From NCBI GenBank assembly GCA_965216695.1, contig OZ244212.1:1364001-1428000 (forward strand): 64,000 nt of DNA. The letters run 5' to 3'. This document shows, piece after piece, positions 17,967-26,647 of the stretch. The stretch's first letter is position 1. Each line of letters begins with the position of its first letter. The position numbers and the translations under genes are program-made. Source of the stretch: G965216695 sp965216695. GTDB lineage: Bacteria > Pseudomonadota > Gammaproteobacteria > Pseudomonadales > Azotimanducaceae. The notes under the pieces were generated by a model. That model searched no databases. It was not told the DNA's origin and saw nothing but the letters and a program-made list of their open reading frames with translations.

Positions 17967-19502
17967 ATGATGGCGGACATCCACACGTTTCTGAACTTCA
18001 TGGCCGGCTTGTTCGTCTTTGTAATCGGCCTCACCGTGTTCGCCGTCCTAGTGATCTACATAATAGATCGCACACAGACCTCCCAAACCGTGCGTCGCAA
18101 CTTTCCAGTAATAGGCCGTTTCAGATACCTGTTCGAACATCTCGGCGAATTCTTCCGCCAATACTTCTTCGCCGGCGACCGCGAAGAGATGCCGTTCAAT
18201 CGAGCTGAACGATCGTGGGTTTACCGCGCAGCGAAAGGCGTGGACAACACCGTGGCGTTCGGTTCTTCGCGCGACCTGCGACCCGTTGGCACGCCAATAT
18301 TCGTCAACTGTCCTTATCCGACGCTCGACGAGGACGCAATCCCGATAGAAGCCATGACCATCGGAAGCTTTTGCGAGAAACCCTACGAAACGGATTCGAT
18401 TTTCAATATCTCCGGCATGAGCTACGGCGCGATCTCCAAACCCGCGGTACTGGCACTGTCCAACGGGGCCCGCATGGCGGGCATCTGGATGAACACCGGC
18501 GAGGGCGGTCTGTCCCCGTACCACTTGGAAGGTGGCGCGGACATCGTGTTTCAGATTGGCACCGCGAAATACGGCGTGCGCGACGCCGAGGGTCGCCTCT
18601 CCGACGATCGACTGCGGGAGATCGCTGCGCTTGAGCAGGTGAAACTCTTCGAGATCAAACTCTCGCAAGGTGCGAAACCCGGGAAAGGGGGAATACTTCC
18701 GGGCGGCAAAGTAACCAGCGAGATCGCGTCTATCCGAGGTATACCGCCTGGGAAAGATTCAATCAGTCCCAATCGCCACGCGGAGGTGAACAATACAGAC
18801 GATCTGCTGGCGCTCATCGAGCGCGTACGCAGCGTCACCGGCAAACCGGTCGGTTTCAAATCCGTGATCGGCGCGTACGGATGGATAGAGGAACTGTTCA
18901 GTGAGATCAGCAGGCGCGGTTTAACATGCGCGCCCGATTTCATTACGATCGACAGCGGCGACGGCGGAACAGGTGCGGCACCTATGAGCCTGCTCGATGC
19001 CGTAGGTTTACCGGTGCGCGAAAGTCTGCCTTTGGTAGCGGACCTACGCGCCAAGTACGGTCTGAGCGACCGCATCCGCTTGATTGCGAGCGGCAAGCTG
19101 ATAAATCCCACGGAAGCTTGTGCGGCGCTGTGCCTGGGCGCCGACTTCGTCGTTTCCGCGCGCGGTTTCATGTTTGCGCTCGGATGCATACAAGCGCTGC
19201 AGTGCAACAAGAATACGTGCCCAACGGGCATCACAACGCACGACAGGAAGCTGCAGCGGGGACTCGACCCGGTCGACAAAGCCGAGCGCGTGCGACGCTA
19301 CGCCGAATCGATGCACCACGAGATTGCGGTAATCGCGCATTCCTGCGGCGTGGCCGAACCTAGACAACTGCGCCGCTACCACTGTCGCCTGATGCAGGCA
19401 AACGGGCGTTCGTTGCCACTCGACGAACTGTATCCGCCGGTGCACAACCAACCCACATCCGATCGCGAATCAGAACGGGAGCAGCCTGTTGAAAGCGTCT
19501 GA
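17967..19502 (+). CDS. GltB-like FMN-binding glutamate synthase family protein
   Basis: 511 residues. An N-terminal membrane segment (about residues 12-34, FMAGLFVFVIGLTVFAVLVIYI) is followed by the FMN TIM-barrel of glutamate synthase (SGMSYGAISKPAVLALSNGA, GEGGLSPYHLEGGADIVFQ, TIDSGDGGTGAAPMSLLD) and a cluster CNKNTCPTGITTHD that gives [3Fe-4S] ligands. There is no glutaminase domain, so this is the stand-alone family. Such proteins are often of unknown electron partner. The 3' end overlaps the next gene by 14 bp. Confidence 0.9.
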   Translation: MMADIHTFLNFMAGLFVFVIGLTVFAVLVIYIIDRTQTSQTVRRNFPVIGRFRYLFEHLGEFFRQYFFAGDREEMPFNRAERSWVYRAAKGVDNTVAFGSSRDLRPVGTPIFVNCPYPTLDEDAIPIEAMTIGSFCEKPYETDSIFNISGMSYGAISKPAVLALSNGARMAGIWMNTGEGGLSPYHLEGGADIVFQIGTAKYGVRDAEGRLSDDRLREIAALEQVKLFEIKLSQGAKPGKGGILPGGKVTSEIASIRGIPPGKDSISPNRHAEVNNTDDLLALIERVRSVTGKPVGFKSVIGAYGWIEELFSEISRRGLTCAPDFITIDSGDGGTGAAPMSLLDAVGLPVRESLPLVADLRAKYGLSDRIRLIASGKLINPTEACAALCLGADFVVSARGFMFALGCIQALQCNKNTCPTGITTHDRKLQRGLDPVDKAERVRRYAESMHHEIAVIAHSCGVAEPRQLRRYHCRLMQANGRSLPLDELYPPVHNQPTSDRESEREQPVESV

Positions 19503-21141
19503 TCTTTTCGTTCGCTGCCTGGAAGACGAAGGTGTCGAACTGATCTTCGGCGTTCCCGGAGAAGAAAACGCCGATTTCATTCTCTCACTGGAGCAGAGCG
19601 AAAAAATTCGTTTCGTGCTCACCCGGCATGAGCAGGGGGCCGCATTCATGGCGGAGGTGTACGGGCGTTTGACCGGCAATCCGGCGGGATGCCTCGGTAC
19701 GCTCGGACCCGGCGCCACCAATCTCATCACCGGCGTGGCCGATTCGAACATGGACCGCGCGCCAATGCTGGTGCTCACCGGCCAGGGATCCACGGAGCGC
19801 CTGCACAAGGAGTCCCATCAGATCATGGACGTGGTGTCCATGTTCCGGCCGGTTACCAAGTGGGCGACCAGTATCGTTCACGCCGACACCATACCGGAAA
19901 TCATACGTAAATCGGTTCGACTTGCCCGAACCGAAAAGCCAGGCGCAGTGCACATCGAACTGCCCGAGGATGTCGCAAAACGCGACACCGACTCCATGCC
20001 TTTGCCCATCCACCGCTTTCGGCGGCCCGAATCTTCACCAGCCGCGCTGGACGCGGCGGTTGAACGGCTACGGGCTGCGCGGCGTCCCATCATCATTGCC
20101 GGCAACGGGTGCATTCGCACCCGCGCGAGCCACGCACTGCGCGATTTCTGCGGCGCTACTGGTATCGGAGTGATGAGCACGTTCATGGCGAAAGGCGCGG
20201 TGGACCTTAACGCCGAGTATTCCCTCTTCACCGTAGGACTCTCGCAACGCGACATCGTGTCCTCCGCATTGGACGATGCGGATCTGGTGCTGACGATCGG
20301 ATTCGATATGGTCGAATATCATCCGCGGCTTTGGAACGGCGACGCTTCGAAACGGATCGTGCACGCCGACTTTATTCCTTCCGAAATCGACGAATACTTT
20401 CAACCGGAGGTAGAGCTGGTAGGCGACATCGCGGCAACCCTGAACGCGTTGCGGACGCGCCTGCTTGCAGCTGGTGTGCCCGAGTACGACCTTGCCCAGC
20501 AGCGTGCAGCCGCGCGCGACATGCGCGAAGAAATCGCGCAGCACGCCGACGATCGTACGGCTGGATCGATAAAACCCCAGAAGGCGATCGCGGATCTGCG
20601 TGCGGTGCTGGGCCCAAGCGACATTCTGTTATCCGACGTGGGTGCGCACAAAATGTGGATCGCGCGCCACTACCATTGCCACGAACCCAACACCTGCCTG
20701 ATTCCAAACGGGTTCTGTTCCATGGGGTTCTCGCTCCCGGGCGCTATCGCTGCGAGCCTCGTGTACCCAGACCGAAACATCGTTGGTTTGTCTGGCGACG
20801 GGGGCTTTTTAATGAACGTGCAGGAAATGGAGACCGCCACACGCCTTGGTGTGCCAATCACGATGGTGGTTTGGGAAGACCACGCCTACGGTCTGATCGC
20901 ATGGAAACAACAGAACGAGTTCAACCGCCACAGCAACTTGAGTTTCGGCAATCCCGATTGGCTGACGTTGGCCGAGAGTTTCGGCTGGCACGGCTATCGG
21001 GTAGAGGACAGCGCAGACCTTCGTGACACGTTGTGCGCCGCGATCGACCATCGCGGACCCGCGCTGGTGACGCTACCGATCGATTATCGTGAAAACCTCA
21101 AGCTCACCGCTCGGCTTGGCGAGATTCACTGCGCAATCTGA
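19489..21141 (+). CDS. acetolactate synthase-type ThDP enzyme
   Basis: 550 residues from a TTG codon after CGGGAGCA, overlapping the previous gene by 14 bp. The PYR domain has the activating Glu in TRHEQGAAF (E48). The PP domain has SGDGGFLMNV (436-438 = GDG) and ends its ThDP motif at EDHAYG. Features such as the KESHQIMDVV segment fit the AlsS/IlvB group, which condense two pyruvates into acetolactate. No small regulatory subunit lies nearby, which favours a catabolic-type or specialised enzyme rather than IlvBN. Malic enzyme upstream could supply pyruvate. Confidence 0.85.
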   Translation: MKASDLFVRCLEDEGVELIFGVPGEENADFILSLEQSEKIRFVLTRHEQGAAFMAEVYGRLTGNPAGCLGTLGPGATNLITGVADSNMDRAPMLVLTGQGSTERLHKESHQIMDVVSMFRPVTKWATSIVHADTIPEIIRKSVRLARTEKPGAVHIELPEDVAKRDTDSMPLPIHRFRRPESSPAALDAAVERLRAARRPIIIAGNGCIRTRASHALRDFCGATGIGVMSTFMAKGAVDLNAEYSLFTVGLSQRDIVSSALDDADLVLTIGFDMVEYHPRLWNGDASKRIVHADFIPSEIDEYFQPEVELVGDIAATLNALRTRLLAAGVPEYDLAQQRAAARDMREEIAQHADDRTAGSIKPQKAIADLRAVLGPSDILLSDVGAHKMWIARHYHCHEPNTCLIPNGFCSMGFSLPGAIAASLVYPDRNIVGLSGDGGFLMNVQEMETATRLGVPITMVVWEDHAYGLIAWKQQNEFNRHSNLSFGNPDWLTLAESFGWHGYRVEDSADLRDTLCAAIDHRGPALVTLPIDYRENLKLTARLGEIHCAI

Positions 21142-21178
21142 TCGCTACAAGTAACACCAATTTTCCTGGAGACAGCAC

Positions 21179-21769
21179 ATGTCACTAATCGATTCAACGC
21201 GGAGCCGATACCACGCCACAATCGAATCGCTCAAATCGTTCGACGGTCTGGCGCCCTTGCTCTTTCGACTCATTCTTGCGCCGGTAATGATGCAAGCCGG
21301 GTACAACAAGTTTGCCGCATTCGACAGCACGGTCGCCTGGTTCGGCAACGGTTTGGGTTTGCCGATGCCCGAAGTCATGGTCTTTCTCGCCGCCAGCGCA
21401 GAGCTGATAGGCGGTGCGTTGTTGTTGATTGGCCTTCTCACGCGTCTGGTTGCGATACCTCTTATGGTGACAATGCTGGTAGCCGTTTTCGCGGTACATT
21501 GGGACAACGGCTGGCTCGCAATTTCCGACTCCTCGAGTTGGCTCGCTAACGAACGCGTAATGGAAGCGGCCGAGCGGAAGCAACGTGCGGTATCAATTCT
21601 ACGAGAACACGGAAACTACACATGGCTTTCCGGCCGCGGGCCGATCACGATCCTGAACAACGGAATCGAATTCGCGGCGACCTACTTCGTAATGCTGCTC
21701 TCGCTCTTCTTCACCGGCGGGGGACGCTATACCAGCCTCGATTACTACCTCGCGAGTCATCGCGAATGA
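21179..21769 (+). CDS. DoxX family membrane protein of a RiPP metallophore operon
   Basis: 196 residues, four to five membrane segments. APLLFRLILAPVMMQAGYNKFAAFD and AAGAELIGGALLLIGLLTRLVA-like segments are the DoxX core. The segment AVHWDNGWLAISD and the long periplasmic loop match DoxX proteins encoded next to DUF692 RiPP enzymes (HvfX/BufD type). Those are thought to help with electron supply or handling of the copper-binding product at the membrane. It is 38 bp upstream of the precursor gene, and this position is the main evidence for a shared role. Confidence 0.8.
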   Translation: MSLIDSTRSRYHATIESLKSFDGLAPLLFRLILAPVMMQAGYNKFAAFDSTVAWFGNGLGLPMPEVMVFLAASAELIGGALLLIGLLTRLVAIPLMVTMLVAVFAVHWDNGWLAISDSSSWLANERVMEAAERKQRAVSILREHGNYTWLSGRGPITILNNGIEFAATYFVMLLSLFFTGGGRYTSLDYYLASHRE

Positions 21770-21807
21770 CCCGCAAGAACCACCCACCAACCCATCAGGA
21801 GACACTC

Positions 21808-22296
21808 ATGAAGAACGCTTCATCTCAACCCCTTCTCGGTTCTGCCATTGCTCTGGCAATCGCCGGCATGGTCGGCTGCGCTAATCAATCGGACGCAACA
21901 GCCGAGGCTGCCACGGTCGCCGCCGCAGCGGCCTCTTCGACCCAGGTCGAGATGGCGCACTGCTACGGTGCAAACACATGCAAGGGACACAACGACTGTA
22001 AAACTGCAGATCACGCATGTGCCGGACAGGGTTCCTGCAAGGGCCAGGGCAGCTTCATCGCAATGCCCGTGAAAGCCTGCGCCGATGTGGGTGGCAAGGT
22101 AAAGGACGTCTGGCGCGGAGAGGTGTCTTCCGCCGATCTCGTGCACTGTTACGGTGTGAACATCTGCAAAGGGCACAATGATTGCAAAACCGCCAACCAC
22201 GCATGTGCTGGCCAGGGTTCGTGCAAAGGCCAAGGCAGTTTCGTCGCAACCACCAAGAAGTCCTGCGCCGACATGGGCGGCACGGAAGGCGCCTGA
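21808..22296 (+). CDS. bufferin-like (BufA2-type) RiPP precursor with two core repeats
   Basis: 162 residues from ATG 21808 with an AGGAGA ribosome site. The N-terminal part (1-~35) is a signal peptide, with Cys24 in MVGC, an imperfect lipobox. An Ala-rich spacer follows. Two 46-residue Cys-rich repeats (51-96 and 113-158) have the same six cysteines at an exact 62-residue offset: Cys52, 58, 64, 71, 77, 91 and 114, 120, 126, 133, 139, 153. Each repeat has CKGHNDCK and CAGQGSCKGQGSF motifs, as in periplasmic bufferin-type metallophores. Neighbouring DUF692 and DUF2063 genes support post-translational cysteine modification and copper binding. Name and metal are inferred from family; the modification itself is not visible. 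Confidence 0.85.
   Translation: MKNASSQPLLGSAIALAIAGMVGCANQSDATAEAATVAAAAASSTQVEMAHCYGANTCKGHNDCKTADHACAGQGSCKGQGSFIAMPVKACADVGGKVKDVWRGEVSSADLVHCYGVNICKGHNDCKTANHACAGQGSCKGQGSFVATTKKSCADMGGTEGA
21958..22095 (+). repeat. first Cys-rich core repeat of the precursor
   Basis: This codes for residues 51-96 of the precursor. It is 37/46 identical in amino acids to the second unit. All six Cys and the GHNDC and GQGSCKGQGSF blocks are kept. Confidence 0.85.
22144..22281 (+). repeat. second Cys-rich core repeat of the precursor
   Basis: This codes for residues 113-158, offset 186 bp from the first unit. The link between the two units (residues 97-112, KVKDVWRGEVSSADLV) is unlike the repeats and may be a spacer or protease region. 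Confidence 0.85.
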
Positions 22297-22308
22297 GGCG
22301 CAGATTCG

Positions 22309-23127
22309 ATGAGCGGCGCAGCACCGGAGCTATTCGGTTTGGGGCTGCGCCCGCCTCATTATCAGTACGTGCTGGATCAGAACCCACCGACCGGATGGTT
22401 CGAGGTTATTTCCGAGAATTTTTTTGTCGACGGGGGTAAGCCGCGTTACTTTCTCCGGGCAATTCGAGAACGCTACCCAATCGCGTTGCACGGGGTGTCC
22501 ATGTCCATCGGCAGCAGCGAACCGCTCGACCTCGCCTACCTCGACCGCCTGACAGAGCTGGTTCGCACGACGGATCCGCTGTTCGTTTCGGATCATCTGT
22601 GCTGGACGGGTATAGGCGGAACCAATAGTCACGACCTGCTTCCGCTGCCATTCAATGAAGCGTCACTCGGCCACCTCGTCGAGCGCGTTAACGAAGTGCA
22701 GGATAGACTGCAATGCCAGCTCCTGCTCGAAAACGTATCCGCGTACGTCACGTTCCAGTCATCGTCGATACAGGAAGCAGAATTCCTGAATGCGCTCGCT
22801 CAAGAAACAGGGTGCGGATTGCTACTCGACGTGAACAATATCTACGTGAACGCTCGCAACCTCGGTATCGATGCGCACAGCTATATCCAGGCGTTGAATC
22901 CTGCGTACGTGAAACAGATCCATCTTGCCGGTCACACCGACAACGGCGACCATGTGATAGACACGCACGATGCCCCCATCCGGCCCCGCGTATTCGAGCT
23001 GTTCCGTGAGGCGTGGCAGCGCTTCGGCCCCGTGCCATCGATGATTGAACGCGACGATAAAATTCCGGAGTTTGATGACCTGCAGGACGAACTCGACGTC
23101 GTGCGCGCCGTCGTTTCATCAGAGTAG
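22309..23127 (+). CDS. bufB: DUF692 multinuclear non-heme iron oxidase (BufB-like)
   Basis: 272 residues, 12 bp after the precursor. It has all the conserved MNIO blocks: FEVISENFF, LHGVSMSIGS, SDHLCWTG, LLLENVSAYV, LLLDVNNIYVNA, QIHLAGHTD, IDTHDAPI and MIERDDKIP. These place His, Glu, Asp and Asn ligands of a two- or three-iron centre in a TIM barrel. Characterised relatives oxidise peptide cysteines to thioamide, oxazolone or thiooxazole groups. In this locus it should modify the Cys-rich repeats of the preceding gene. The symbol is by family analogy. Confidence 0.88.
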   Translation: MSGAAPELFGLGLRPPHYQYVLDQNPPTGWFEVISENFFVDGGKPRYFLRAIRERYPIALHGVSMSIGSSEPLDLAYLDRLTELVRTTDPLFVSDHLCWTGIGGTNSHDLLPLPFNEASLGHLVERVNEVQDRLQCQLLLENVSAYVTFQSSSIQEAEFLNALAQETGCGLLLDVNNIYVNARNLGIDAHSYIQALNPAYVKQIHLAGHTDNGDHVIDTHDAPIRPRVFELFREAWQRFGPVPSMIERDDKIPEFDDLQDELDVVRAVVSSE

Positions 23128-23133
23128 CCGCGT

Positions 23134-23952
23134 ATGCATCTCGCCGAGCTTCAGACCCGTTTCCTAGATGCACTGCTTCAACCGCCCAGTTTGCAGCCCG
23201 GTGACGGGTTGCACCTTGATGCACCTGCCACCGGGTTCTCAATCTACGCCAACGCCTATCGCGCACGCCTGATCGAGACGCTAGCCACAGACCATCAGAA
23301 GCTCCAGACGTGTGCCGGAGCGGACCAATTCACGGAGCTCGCCACAGGGTACATCGACGCCCATCCTTCAACGCATCGATCCCTGCGTTACTTTGGTGCC
23401 ACGTTCCCGAAGTACATCGATTCGCACGATCTGCCACTGTTGGCTGAGCTGGCATCGTTCGAACGTCTCCTCCTCGATGTTTACGACGCCCAGGATGCAG
23501 AGACCGCCGATCGCTCTGTGCTCTCGACGGTGCCACAGCAACACTGGCCCAGTCTGCAGTTTGCGTTTCATCCGAGCGTCCGGATCTTCGTAGAACGGCA
23601 CGGCGGCGTGCAGACATGGAAACAGATAGACGACCCCAAAACAGACGAACCTACGCGGCTGCCTGGTCACGCAGTACCTCCAGACACGAGCGCGACCACA
23701 TCGGCGCAACCTGAATGCGTCTGGCTCCTGTGGCGAGATGCGACATTGATTACTCGCTTCCGGTCGCTGGAAGCTATTGAGTCCGCGATGGTCAAAAGCC
23801 TGCTGTTGTCCGGGCAGACGCTCGCACTCGCCGCGCAAAGTGCGTACGAGTCTGCGCCCGCCGCCGATCTGGCGGACCAGGTTTTCGCGCATATCCAGCG
23901 ATGGTTTGGCGATGGTCTGATCATTGGGGTAAGTTCAGACGCCCTCGATTAA
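23134..23952 (+). CDS. bufC: DUF2063 RiPP precursor-binding partner (BufC-like)
   Basis: 272 residues, 6 bp after the DUF692 gene. The N-terminal half is the DUF2063 domain (FSIYANAYRARLIETLATDH, with HRSLRYFGATFPKYI further on). The C-terminal half (after ~170) is less conserved and may carry the leader-peptide recognition fold. In related systems this protein binds the precursor and presents it to the DUF692 enzyme. It ends the operon, 51 bp before the convergent desaturase gene. The symbol is by family analogy. Confidence 0.85.
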   Translation: MHLAELQTRFLDALLQPPSLQPGDGLHLDAPATGFSIYANAYRARLIETLATDHQKLQTCAGADQFTELATGYIDAHPSTHRSLRYFGATFPKYIDSHDLPLLAELASFERLLLDVYDAQDAETADRSVLSTVPQQHWPSLQFAFHPSVRIFVERHGGVQTWKQIDDPKTDEPTRLPGHAVPPDTSATTSAQPECVWLLWRDATLITRFRSLEAIESAMVKSLLLSGQTLALAAQSAYESAPAADLADQVFAHIQRWFGDGLIIGVSSDALD

Positions 23953-24003
23953 GCATCAACTAGGTTCGCCCTCTATACGATCAGGGACGACCGCTGCAAT
24001 GGC

Positions 24004-24924
24004 CTACTCCAGGGCCGGTTCCAGCTCCGCACGCGCTGGAAGCGCGTCCGGCAGCACCGGATTGCGCGCTACGCGCAGGCGCACCAGCGTTTGCAGCACC
24101 CACCAGCCGGGATCCCACTCGCCACGCATCAGGCTCAACTTGGCCGACCCTGGAAACGCGTGATGATTGTTATGCCAGCACTCACCGAACGTCAGCAGCG
24201 AACACCAGGGTACGTTGTACCCCTGCACCGCGGCACCACGCACGTGGTGGTGCCGTGTACCACGATTATGTGCAATATGGCCTACCACCCAGTGGCCGGT
24301 AACACCAACGGTTACCCGTGCGCACACACCCCAGCACACCCAGGAAACACCGCCCAGCGCGTACATCGCGAGCGCGACCGGAAGTTGCTGCAGGTTGCCG
24401 GTGCGATCCAACCAGGCAAGCCACCGCAGGTCCCGAAGCTCCGCATCAATCGCAATCCGCGGCGGCCGCGCTAGGTCCAACCGGCAGTGCATCTGCCACC
24501 ATGCATCGCGCAACCAATGTCGCCGGTGTCCATAAAAGTCGTGACACACCGGCTGGCGCTGCGCCCAATCACGCACGTCGTGCGTGCGCAGCATAGACCA
24601 GGGTCCGCCCATTCCAACAAGCGTGCCCAGATACAATAGAACGTTGCGAACCCCAGGCGCCGTCTCGAACGACCGGTGAATCAGTAATCGATGCATGCCA
24701 ATCGAGTGGCCAAGACACAGGGTTGCCGCGCTGCTGATAAGGAACACTCCAACGCCGGACCAGGAAAACGCGGGCCCCAGTGCATATCCCGTTCCCGCAT
24801 ACATCGTGAACAGAAACAGCGATCGACCCGGCGTCCAACGAACGCATCCATTCTCGGCGTCCGCACCTGCGCCATCCACCCGAGGGTTGTCGTAGCAAGC
24901 CGCCCGATCGGCAGGGTGAATCAC
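24004..24924 (-). CDS. acyl-CoA/fatty acid desaturase
   Basis: 306 residues from GTG 24924, whose start overlaps the stop of the upstream gene (GTGA). The three histidine boxes of membrane di-iron desaturases are present: HSIGMHR, an HDVRDWAQRQPVCHD region, and HNNHHAFPG near the C-terminus, with additional GHIAHNRG. Four hydrophobic segments are visible. It introduces a cis double bond in acyl chains, likely in the inner membrane. Its operon with a GbsR/MarR-like regulator and a membrane protein suggests regulated membrane lipid unsaturation. Confidence 0.88.
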   Translation of the reverse strand: MIHPADRAACYDNPRVDGAGADAENGCVRWTPGRSLFLFTMYAGTGYALGPAFSWSGVGVFLISSAATLCLGHSIGMHRLLIHRSFETAPGVRNVLLYLGTLVGMGGPWSMLRTHDVRDWAQRQPVCHDFYGHRRHWLRDAWWQMHCRLDLARPPRIAIDAELRDLRWLAWLDRTGNLQQLPVALAMYALGGVSWVCWGVCARVTVGVTGHWVVGHIAHNRGTRHHHVRGAAVQGYNVPWCSLLTFGECWHNNHHAFPGSAKLSLMRGEWDPGWWVLQTLVRLRVARNPVLPDALPARAELEPALE

Positions 24925-25892
24925 GACGGCTCGCCAGCGGGATCGCGCAATGCAACGCGATGCAGTACAAATTCAGCGGTGCGGGAAACGGCGTTTCGCT
25001 GCAGCGGTCCGAAGTACCACGCTGGATCGAGTAGCCGCCGATAGCGCACCGCGAGCCGAACGGTCGTCAGATCATTGTCCGCACCGTGCGCGAAGCTCAA
25101 CCGGAACGATTGCAATGCCAGGTAGTTGGACAGGTAGCTGTCGTCAGCGACGACGGTCGCACTTACGCCGGTAGCGTCCACCGTATCGATACGCAACGCC
25201 AGCTCACCGTCGTGCGCATTCGCGACAAACCAGCGGTAGTACCGATAGCGAAGACGATGCACGCTGCCGGGCTGCAACCCCGATGCATCAATTTCGAGCG
25301 GCTGAGGGAAAAGGTTGACCCAGCCGCCCGGCAATCCCTGGCCCATGTCGGGACGGGCCAGGTTGGCAAGGATGCGCTCTACCGGCAGTGCCGTGTTCCG
25401 CACAACCGAGACGTGCTCGTCCCGGGCGAACGCAAGTCGCTCATGCGAGCCTTCAAGCGACAACAGCACGAGCACGATCAACGGCACCGCGGTGGCCTGC
25501 AAACGCTTACCGCGTCGGCGCCCACGCTCCATGAGTGCGTCCAGCACAAAACCAAACAATAGAAAAATGAAGAACAGCGGCAGAAACATCAGCACGCACA
25601 GAAACCCTTCGTAGAGAATCAGCGAGCTGCCAAGCATGATGATCAGGCCGGTACGCGTGAGATTCCAGTAACCGGCCGTTAAGCCGGATCCGGGAGAACT
25701 CCGGGTGCAGAACGCCAGAACCAGCGCCAGCGCGTACGGCATTGCCAGATAGAGGATGGTGCTGCGGTGCAGGTCGATCTCGATGAGCAATCGCACGCAC
25801 AACGCACCGGCCGGAATAAGCGTCAGGTAAATCAGCGTTCCCCGGCTGACCCATTCCAACCGGCGACCAATCGCGCGTCGTACGCGTGACAT
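24921..25892 (-). CDS. hypothetical integral membrane protein
   Basis: 323 residues with about four membrane segments in the first 150 residues (TLIYLTLIPAGALCVRLLI, ILYLAMPYALALVLAF, GLIIMLGSSLILYEGFL, FLPLFFIFLLFGFVL) and a fifth at LPLIVLVLLSL. The C-terminal half is a predicted periplasmic domain, beta-rich with VHRLRYRYYRWFVAN. No family recognised. It is 5 bp downstream of the regulator gene and 4-bp overlapped by the desaturase, so it is part of that operon. Confidence 0.72.
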   Translation of the reverse strand: MSRVRRAIGRRLEWVSRGTLIYLTLIPAGALCVRLLIEIDLHRSTILYLAMPYALALVLAFCTRSSPGSGLTAGYWNLTRTGLIIMLGSSLILYEGFLCVLMFLPLFFIFLLFGFVLDALMERGRRRGKRLQATAVPLIVLVLLSLEGSHERLAFARDEHVSVVRNTALPVERILANLARPDMGQGLPGGWVNLFPQPLEIDASGLQPGSVHRLRYRYYRWFVANAHDGELALRIDTVDATGVSATVVADDSYLSNYLALQSFRLSFAHGADNDLTTVRLAVRYRRLLDPAWYFGPLQRNAVSRTAEFVLHRVALRDPAGEPS

Positions 25893-25897
25893 GGCGG

Positions 25898-26506
25898 TTA
25901 GACCGTACCGCGCAGGCGTTTTCGGGGTAGATACTTCACAACTGCCTTGCCCATTCCCATCAGCACGCGAAGTGTCTCGCGCGGCAACGCAGAGATCTCA
26001 GCGTACCAACCGTCCAGCTCTGACAGAAACTCGTGCATCGCAAGAATCTTTTCCTTCACGTCTTCAGGGGTTTCGTTGTCTACCTGCAATTGCCGCGCAC
26101 AGGCGTTCAGCACCGCAAGCGTTGGGTCTACTTCGCGTTGCTTACGCCCTCGCATCACCGTCATCACAATGTCCCAGGGATCTCCGTGGGCGGTGTAATG
26201 CTCCTTGCGCTCACCCAGTGGCCGCACCACCTGCACCAGGTCCCAGCTGACCAGTTCCTTGATGCTGGTGCTCACGTTCGAGCGGGCAACCGACAACGCC
26301 GCGCCAATCTGGTCCGCGTCCAGTGGCGCCGGCGCCAGGTACAACAGCGCATGAATCTGCGAAACGGTTCGGTTCACGCCCCACCGGCTGCCCATCTCAC
26401 CCCAATGCAACACGTAGTCCTCCATCGCGGGCGTCATCTTCAGGCGTCGGCTGGGCTCGTTCGGCTCGCTGCTTTTGCGTTCGTCCTTTCTTTGTCGCTC
26501 GATCAT
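25898..26506 (-). CDS. GbsR/MarR-family transcriptional regulator
   Basis: 202 residues from ATG 26506. The frame can extend to 26644, but that part contains the palindromic operator and reads as non-protein, so 26506 is chosen (no strong ribosome site). The protein reads EDYVLHWGEMGSRWGVNRTVSQIHALLYL, then a winged helix with ARSNVSTSIKELVSWDLVQVV as recognition region, typical of the GbsR subgroup. It heads an operon with a membrane protein and a desaturase, and is divergent from a flavin monooxygenase gene. Autoregulation at the 24-bp palindrome is likely but inferred. Confidence 0.85.
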   Translation of the reverse strand: MIERQRKDERKSSEPNEPSRRLKMTPAMEDYVLHWGEMGSRWGVNRTVSQIHALLYLAPAPLDADQIGAALSVARSNVSTSIKELVSWDLVQVVRPLGERKEHYTAHGDPWDIVMTVMRGRKQREVDPTLAVLNACARQLQVDNETPEDVKEKILAMHEFLSELDGWYAEISALPRETLRVLMGMGKAVVKYLPRKRLRGTV

Positions 26507-26529
26507 AGCGGGGATTTCTTTTATTACGG

Positions 26530-26553
26530 TATTTTCTGTAATTACAGAAAATA
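26530..26553. promoter_or_regulatory. 24-bp perfect palindrome, candidate GbsR operator
   Basis: A perfect inverted repeat with core TTTTCTGTAATTACAGAAAA lies 24 bp upstream of the regulator start and 95 bp upstream of the divergent flavoprotein gene. Outer arms CTTTTAT (26518-26524) and ATAAAAG (26554-26560) extend the symmetry with a 5-base bulge on the left. The AT-rich symmetric core fits an operator for a dimeric MarR-type protein. Confidence 0.6.
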
Positions 26554-26647
26554 ATAAAAGATTGCCGCGCACGCCGCAACCTTCCGCGACACACGGGTCC
26601 CGCTCGGCTACGCTTTGTTCACCCTCAGAACCAGTGGATCGCAAACC

